DNA from: CAXBID01 sp049791475
GTDB lineage: Bacteria > Bacteroidota > Bacteroidia > Flavobacteriales > Flavobacteriaceae
NCBI GenBank assembly: GCA_049791475.1
Contig: JBAQZZ010000151.1
Coordinates: 1-10,344, forward strand
Reading direction: 5' to 3'
DNA: 10,344 bases
In this document: positions 6,230-10,344 of the stretch, piece after piece
How the letters are laid out: each line of letters begins with the position of its first letter
Numbering within the stretch: position 1 is the stretch's first letter
Notes under the pieces: generated by a model
Databases searched by the model: none
What the model was told of the DNA's origin: nothing
Seen by the model: only the letters and a program-made list of their open reading frames with translations
Made by a program: the position numbers and the translations under genes

Positions 6230-8002
6230 ATGCAACACCTCAAAGATTCTACAAAAGATAACGATAAAACAAAACCAAAAGTAACCATGGCGCAAGCCTT
6301 TAAAACCATTATTTGGCCAAGGCGTAAGTTGGTTTTTATTGGTTTGATTTTAATTGTAATACGAAGCTTATCTGGTTTGGTTTTACCTTGGCAGAGTAAA
6401 GTATTGCTTGATGATGTGGTTCCAAACAAAGATTATTCGCAACTTTATACTCTAATTGGTATCGTTATAGCAGCGATAACAATACAAGCAGTTACATCTT
6501 TTTTATTGACAAGAATATTAAGTGTACAAGCACAATATTTAATAAGTGAATTACGAGCACAAGTTCAGAAAAAAGTACTCTCATTACCTATTAGTTTTTT
6601 CGATAACACGAAATCTGGCGCATTAGTATCAAGAATTATGACTGATGTTGAAGGTGTTAGAAACCTAATAGGTACAGGTTTAGTACAATTGGTAGGTGGC
6701 ACGTTTACAGCTATAATATCATTAATTATTTTAATAAAATTGAATCCGTGGATGACACTTTTTGTATTTGTTCCTTTGTCTATTTTCGGAATAGTAGCAC
6801 TTAAAGCTTTCAAATATATTCGTCCAATTTTTAGAATACGAGGTAAAATAAATGCGGAGGTTACAGGTAGACTTACGGAAACACTTGCGGGTGTTCGTGT
6901 TATAAAAGCATTTAATGCCGAAGAGCAAGAAAATACGGTTTTCGAAAAAGGTGTTGATAAACTCTATCAAAATGTAAAAAAGAGTTTAACGGCAACAGCT
7001 TTAATGACGAGCTCTTCAACTTTTTTAATTGGTGTTGCTACAACAGGCATTATGGGTATTGGTGGTTATTATATGATTTTAGGCGAAATGACGACAGGTG
7101 ATTTTCTGTTTTTCACATTAATACTTGGTTTCATGATTGCACCAATAGTTCAAATGAGTAATATTGGAAGTCAGTTAACCGAAGCCTTGGCAGGTTTAGA
7201 CAGAACTGAAGAATTGATGAATATGACTGCCGAGGAAGATGATACAGAACGAAGCGTTCAGTTAGAAAAACTTAATGGCGATATTGAGTTTAACGATGTA
7301 TCATTTTCTTATGAAGAGGATAAAGAAGTGCTTCATAACATTAGTTTTAAAGCGCCAGCGGGTTCTGTTACTGCTTTAGTTGGAAGTTCAGGCTCTGGAA
7401 AATCTACCATAGCAGGGTTATCAGCTACATTTTTAAATCCGAAATCGGGGAAAGTTACTATTGATAACCAAGATTTATCAAAAGTAAAACTAAATAGCTA
7501 TCGTAAGTATTTAGGCGTGGTACTGCAAGATGAATTTTTGTTTGAAGGCACCATTAGAGAAAATATTATGTTTCCTAGACCAAACGCCACAGAAGATGAA
7601 TTACAAAATGCCGTTAAAGCGGCTTATGTAAATGAGTTTACAGATCGATTTGAGGATGGCTTAGAAACTTTGATAGGTGAAAGAGGCGTGAAGCTTTCTG
7701 GTGGTCAACGCCAACGTTTGGCAATAGCACGCGCTATTTTAGCAAATCCAAAAGTTATAATTCTAGATGAAGCGACTTCAAATTTAGATACCGAAAGTGA
7801 AGCGCTTATTCAAAAAAGTTTAAATGAATTGGTAAAAGATAGAACTACCATTGTTATTGCGCACCGTTTGAGTACTATTAGAAAAGCAGATCAAATTTTA
7901 GTTATCGAAGCTGGAAGAATAGTAGAACGTGGCACACACGATGAGTTGATTCGCTTAGAAGGTAGATATTATGATTTATATACCTACCAAGCTAAAATTT
8001 AA
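6230..8002 (+). CDS. ABC exporter half-transporter (MsbA/BmrA-like, permease fused to ATPase)
   Basis: A 590-residue inner-membrane exporter half, expected to work as a homodimer or heterodimer. Residues ~33-310 carry six membrane segments (type IV exporter fold), and ~350-590 the nucleotide-binding domain. All ATPase motifs are intact: Walker A GSSGSGKST at 385-393, Q-loop Gln433 (VVLQDE), signature LSGGQ at 489-493, Walker B VIILDE at 509-514 with the catalytic Glu514, D-loop SNLD, and H-loop His545 (IAHRLST). The ATPase is therefore canonical, not a degenerate partner. The family exports lipids, drugs or peptides; there is no peptidase domain or obvious substrate gene nearby, so the cargo is unknown. 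The first ATG is used; Met20 is an alternative start that keeps all membrane segments. The DinB-fold gene starts 5 nt after its stop, so they almost certainly form one operon. Confidence 0.95.
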   Translation: MQHLKDSTKDNDKTKPKVTMAQAFKTIIWPRRKLVFIGLILIVIRSLSGLVLPWQSKVLLDDVVPNKDYSQLYTLIGIVIAAITIQAVTSFLLTRILSVQAQYLISELRAQVQKKVLSLPISFFDNTKSGALVSRIMTDVEGVRNLIGTGLVQLVGGTFTAIISLIILIKLNPWMTLFVFVPLSIFGIVALKAFKYIRPIFRIRGKINAEVTGRLTETLAGVRVIKAFNAEEQENTVFEKGVDKLYQNVKKSLTATALMTSSSTFLIGVATTGIMGIGGYYMILGEMTTGDFLFFTLILGFMIAPIVQMSNIGSQLTEALAGLDRTEELMNMTAEEDDTERSVQLEKLNGDIEFNDVSFSYEEDKEVLHNISFKAPAGSVTALVGSSGSGKSTIAGLSATFLNPKSGKVTIDNQDLSKVKLNSYRKYLGVVLQDEFLFEGTIRENIMFPRPNATEDELQNAVKAAYVNEFTDRFEDGLETLIGERGVKLSGGQRQRLAIARAILANPKVIILDEATSNLDTESEALIQKSLNELVKDRTTIVIAHRLSTIRKADQILVIEAGRIVERGTHDELIRLEGRYYDLYTYQAKI

Positions 8003-8007
8003 TAATT

Positions 8008-8499
8008 ATGACAAAGGAAGATTTAACTTCAGAGGAATACAATCCGTATTATAAAGTCTATATAAATATGATTCCTAGATCTATAGATTTAATTGAAGGA
8101 TTTGAAGCAGGTTTTAGTAATATAGAATCCTTTTTTAAATCTATTCCAAAGGAAAAACTAGAATATAGATATGCTAAAGATAAATGGACGATTAAAGAAG
8201 TTTTTCAGCATATTATAGATACTGAGCGTATTTTTATGTATCGTTGTTTGCGAGTTGCAAGGCATGATAAAACGGCTTTGTCAGGCTTTGAGCAAAATGA
8301 TTATATCATTCCATCGAAAGCAAATAGTAAATCTATTGAAACTTTATTAGAGGAATATAGAACAACGAGGCAATATTCTATTGTACTTTTAAAAAGTTTA
8401 AGTGATGAAGATTTAAAATGTATTGGCTATGCTAGCGGTAATATTATGTCTGCAAGATCTGCTGCGTTTTCAACAATTGGTCATGAATTTGGCATATGA
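8008..8499 (+). CDS. DinB-fold protein, C-terminus shifted out of frame
   Basis: A 163-residue four-helix-bundle protein of the DinB/YfiT superfamily, whose members are metal-binding and include thiol (bacillithiol-type) S-transferases. Family features are DKWTIKEVFQHIIDTERIF with metal-ligand His68, the LSGFEQNDY segment after helix 2, and a final helix starting with GHE (His159). The frame stops right after GHEFGI, where the family expects GHExxH. One base earlier the frame continues as HMNIIKERYL and stops at 8525, restoring a 172-residue protein with the third His (position 163). A single T lost from the TTT at 8488-8490 (TTTGG for TTTTGG) explains this. Without it the metal site lacks one ligand, so the product is probably inactive unless this is a sequencing error. 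It is in an operon with the ABC exporter upstream. Confidence 0.88.
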   Translation: MTKEDLTSEEYNPYYKVYINMIPRSIDLIEGFEAGFSNIESFFKSIPKEKLEYRYAKDKWTIKEVFQHIIDTERIFMYRCLRVARHDKTALSGFEQNDYIIPSKANSKSIETLLEEYRTTRQYSIVLLKSLSDEDLKCIGYASGNIMSARSAAFSTIGHEFGI

Positions 8500-8525
8500 A
8501 TATTATTAAAGAACGCTATTTGTAA
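8493..8525 (+). other. Displaced 3' end of the DinB-fold gene
   Basis: Codons at 8493-8522 read HMNIIKERYL, followed by TAA at 8523-8525. This is the typical last-helix ending of Bacteroidota DinB proteins. It is one frame away from the main ORF, as expected from a one-base deletion just upstream. The restored stop lies 6 nt from the stop of the convergent transporter gene. Confidence 0.8.
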
Positions 8526-8531
8526 AATAGT

Positions 8532-9737
8532 TTAATCAGTCGCTAAGTTCTTTTTCCTTCTTATAAGAAGAAAAACCATAACAGATAAGATTCCAAAAAC
8601 CGAAAACCCAATAAAAAGTGGTAAAACAGACGTTTTTACAAAACTACCAATATAATTTGCTATAGGAACTGCTAGTACAGTGGATATAAAACCATTAATG
8701 GCAGCACCAATGCCAGCAATATGCCCAAGAGGTTGCATTGCTAAAGCACGTAAATTTCCAAAAAGAAACCCAACAGCAAAAAACTGTAATGCAAAAAAGC
8801 TTATTAAAACATAAATACTCGGGTTTTTACCTGATGAAAAAATAATAACATACAAAACAGAAATTATAGCATAGGCAATACAAGATGTGAATGCTATTTT
8901 ATACATCCCAAATTTTACAACCAATTGGCTATTTAAAAACGTAGCAAAACCTACCGAAATAGCTAAACTTGCAAATATATATGGAAACATATCTGCAAGA
9001 TTATACTGCTCTTGAAATATTTGTTGCGAAGTACTTAAATACACCATAAAAGAGCCTGTTATAAAACCAGAAACAAATGTAAAAGCAACAGCATCTTTAT
9101 ACTTAAAAAATTCTTTGGTACCGTCAATAAAAAGATGTGGCGTTAATTTTAATCGTTTTTCTTTTGGGAGTGTTTCGGGTTGTCTTATCGAAAACCAAAT
9201 CATAATGATGATTCCAAAAATAAGATTGAAATAAAAAATAGATTCCCAATTAAAAAAGTTAATTAAAAACTGTCCTAAAGTTGGAGCAACAACGGGAACT
9301 AGAATAAAAAACATGACGACAATAGAAATGATTTTTGCCATATAATCGCCGCTGTAAGAGTCTCTAATCATAGAAAGCGTTAAACTTCTGGGTGATGATA
9401 AACCTACGCCTTGAAGTATTCTTCCTAAAATCATAATTTCAAAGTTTTTGGTCGTTACGCAAATAATACTGGCAATAAAAAACACAACAAAACCAAAATA
9501 AACAATACGTTTTCTGCCAAAACTATCAGAAAGTGGTCCGAAAATAAGTTGACCAAAGCCTAAACCCAAAAAAATCATGGTGATTAGTAATTGATTATCA
9601 TTTGCATTAACCACTCCAACAGCTGCTCCAATTTCTGGTAAAGCTGGTAATAATGCATCAATAGACAAGGCTACTAACGACATTAATGAAGCCATTAAAG
9701 CAATAAACTCAAATTTAACGGTGTTGTTATTTTGCAT
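8532..9737 (-). CDS. Bcr/CflA-family multidrug efflux transporter (MFS, 12 TM)
   Basis: A 401-residue inner-membrane major-facilitator protein predicted to be a proton-drug antiporter. TM1 carries the Bcr/CflA/MdfA signature around Asp27 (SIDALLPALPEIG). MFS motif A is GPLSDSFGRKR at 67-77, between TM2 and TM3. TM4 has GRILQG with Arg106, and TM5 carries the drug-antiporter PxxAPTLG motif at 148-155. The rest is alternating hydrophobic segments, ending in a short basic tail (RRKKN). The length is normal for the family and no disruption is visible. The ATG at 9737 is preferred because the next Met codons (15, 18) would cut into TM1. A perfect minus-strand -7 element ends only 4 nt upstream of this ATG. 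The gene is convergent with the DinB/ABC operon and divergent from a second DinB-fold gene. The substrate is not predictable. Confidence 0.93.
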   Translation of the reverse strand: MQNNNTVKFEFIALMASLMSLVALSIDALLPALPEIGAAVGVVNANDNQLLITMIFLGLGFGQLIFGPLSDSFGRKRIVYFGFVVFFIASIICVTTKNFEIMILGRILQGVGLSSPRSLTLSMIRDSYSGDYMAKIISIVVMFFILVPVVAPTLGQFLINFFNWESIFYFNLIFGIIIMIWFSIRQPETLPKEKRLKLTPHLFIDGTKEFFKYKDAVAFTFVSGFITGSFMVYLSTSQQIFQEQYNLADMFPYIFASLAISVGFATFLNSQLVVKFGMYKIAFTSCIAYAIISVLYVIIFSSGKNPSIYVLISFFALQFFAVGFLFGNLRALAMQPLGHIAGIGAAINGFISTVLAVPIANYIGSFVKTSVLPLFIGFSVFGILSVMVFLLIRRKKNLATD

Positions 9738-9741
9738 TTGG

Positions 9742-9749
9742 CAAAAATA
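9742..9749 (-). promoter_or_regulatory. -7 element (TATTTTTG) for the efflux transporter
   Basis: On the minus strand this is a perfect TAnnTTTG. It ends four bases before the transporter ATG, so transcription from it would begin at or next to the start codon, giving a leaderless or near-leaderless mRNA. No TTG/TTTG -33 box was found at the usual distance, so it may be fortuitous. Confidence 0.4.
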
Positions 9750-9807
9750 GAATAATTTAGCAGGGGAAGTTTTGAATTTCTATTTAATAACCTAATGATA
9801 TTATTGT

Positions 9808-9815
9808 TAAATTTG
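9808..9815 (+). promoter_or_regulatory. -7 element (TAAATTTG) for the second DinB-fold gene
   Basis: A perfect TAnnTTTG on the plus strand, 16 nt before the ATG at 9832, implying a leader of about 10 nt. It lies in the 94-nt divergent spacer with the efflux transporter. No -33 box was recognised. Confidence 0.5.
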
Positions 9816-9831
9816 ATGTTCATTACATATT

Positions 9832-10278
9832 ATGTATACCAATACTTTAATCAAAATATTTAGAAGAGACCTTAATAAACTTAAGTTAGAAATTGTTGCT
9901 TACAAAACAGAAAGTAACCTTTGGGTTTTGGACAAGTCTGTATCAAATTCAGCTGGTAATTTATGTTTACATTTGGTAGGTAATTTAAATCATTATATAG
10001 GTTTTGTAATAGGTAAAACAGGATATGTAAGACAAAGAGACTTAGAGTTTTCACAGAAAGATGTTCCTGTAAAAACACTTTTAGTAGCTGTAGACGAAAC
10101 CATTTTGATGATTGAAGATGCTTTGGGTAAAATGAATAGAAACGATTTGCAAAAGTTATATCCTATTGAAGTTTTTAAAGAACCTATGACATATGAATAT
10201 TTTTTAACACATTTAGTACATCATTTGTCGTATCATTTGGGGCAAATTAATTACCACAGACGCTTGTTAGATTTATAA
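9832..10278 (+). CDS. DinB-fold protein (DUF1572-like), intact
   Basis: A 148-residue DinB-superfamily four-helix protein, related to DUF1572/DinB_2 proteins. The NSAGNLCLHLVGNLNHYIG segment supplies His47 (and His54) from helix 2. The last helix has HHLSYHLGQINYHRR with His131 and His135 in the HxxxH spacing expected for the metal site, so the usual three-His arrangement is complete, unlike the frameshifted copy at 8008. The function of this branch is not established; thiol-transferase or other metal-dependent detoxification roles are known elsewhere in the superfamily. A -7 element lies 16 nt upstream. The next gene's ATG begins one base after this stop codon, so they are probably cotranscribed. 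It is only distantly similar to the other DinB protein and is not a recent duplicate. Confidence 0.88.
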   Translation: MYTNTLIKIFRRDLNKLKLEIVAYKTESNLWVLDKSVSNSAGNLCLHLVGNLNHYIGFVIGKTGYVRQRDLEFSQKDVPVKTLLVAVDETILMIEDALGKMNRNDLQKLYPIEVFKEPMTYEYFLTHLVHHLSYHLGQINYHRRLLDL

Positions 10279-10279
10279 A

Positions 10280-10344
10280 ATGATAGAAAAAAATATACAA
10301 TCACTTTTAGACTACATTAAAAACCACGTAAGTTTAACCGCCGA
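10280..10344 (+). CDS. Start of a probable Crp/Fnr-family regulator, cut by the window edge
   Basis: Twenty-one complete codons plus two bases are visible, beginning MIEKNIQSLLDYIKNHVSLTA. A short amphipathic helix followed by a K/NHVSLT segment is the usual opening of Bacteroidota Crp/Fnr-like cyclic-nucleotide-domain regulators. The ATG starts one base after the preceding stop, which indicates translational coupling. With so little sequence the family call is tentative; that an ORF starts here is more secure. Confidence 0.5.
   Translation, partial: MIEKNIQSLLDYIKNHVSLTA

Noticed and set aside
8480..8500. Programmed -1 frameshifting at GAATTTGGC to reach the restored DinB ending
   Set aside because: No X-XXY-YYZ slippery heptamer fits and no strong downstream structure was seen. 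A simple deletion or sequencing error is more likely.
8516..8530. Perfect 6-bp hairpin with a 3-nt loop over the restored DinB stop codon, a possible bidirectional terminator between convergent genes
   Set aside because: The stem is almost all A/T and is followed only by TTTAAT, so it is too weak to call a terminator.
1..10344. A defence island, mobile element or biosynthetic cluster
   Set aside because: No transposase, integrase, phage, nuclease, toxin-antitoxin or assembly-line enzyme genes, and no direct-repeat arrays or insertion-sequence ends, were found. All the genes belong to common metabolic, transport or stress families.

Overview
The window looks like ordinary chromosomal DNA from a marine or environmental member of the Flavobacteriia (Bacteroidota). 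The evidence is the AT-rich composition, the A-rich leaders without Shine-Dalgarno sequences, several perfect copies of the Bacteroidota -7 promoter element (TAnnTTTG), and protein families typical of that group: acetyl-CoA synthetase, a secreted S9A oligopeptidase, an FAHD1-like hydrolase, DinB-fold proteins and a probable Crp/Fnr regulator. No mobile element, CRISPR array, rRNA or tRNA gene was seen.

Layout. The left edge cuts an acetyl-CoA synthetase gene (acs, 3' part only). An exported prolyl-oligopeptidase-family serine peptidase follows after 24 nt. A fumarylacetoacetate-hydrolase-family gene converges on it from the minus strand. A 160-nt divergent spacer then leads to a zinc alcohol dehydrogenase of the cinnamyl-alcohol-dehydrogenase/YahK type, a 34-residue lysine-rich microprotein, and a strong intrinsic terminator. 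Next come a membrane-anchored beta-lactamase-fold serine hydrolase with its own promoter element, an ABC exporter half-transporter, and, 5 nt further on, a DinB-fold gene whose last helix is shifted out of frame by an apparent one-base deletion. A Bcr/CflA-type drug efflux transporter lies on the minus strand. Divergent from it are a second DinB-fold gene and the first 21 codons of a likely Crp/Fnr-family regulator.

How the genes may work together. The right half (ABC exporter, DinB, Bcr/CflA pump, DinB, regulator) resembles a general detoxification and efflux neighbourhood. The left half is central and peptide metabolism (acetate activation, peptide degradation, acylpyruvate/oxaloacetate-type chemistry, aldehyde reduction). 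This grouping is inferred from family membership and position only.

No clearly new system was found. The most useful observations are the frameshift that removes the last metal-ligand histidine of the first DinB protein, active-site substitutions in three enzymes (acetyl-CoA synthetase, the oligopeptidase and the FAH-family protein), the small lysine-rich ORF, and a -7 element so close to the efflux-pump start codon that the mRNA could be leaderless. Residue correspondences to well-studied homologues were made by hand from memory and should be confirmed by alignment.
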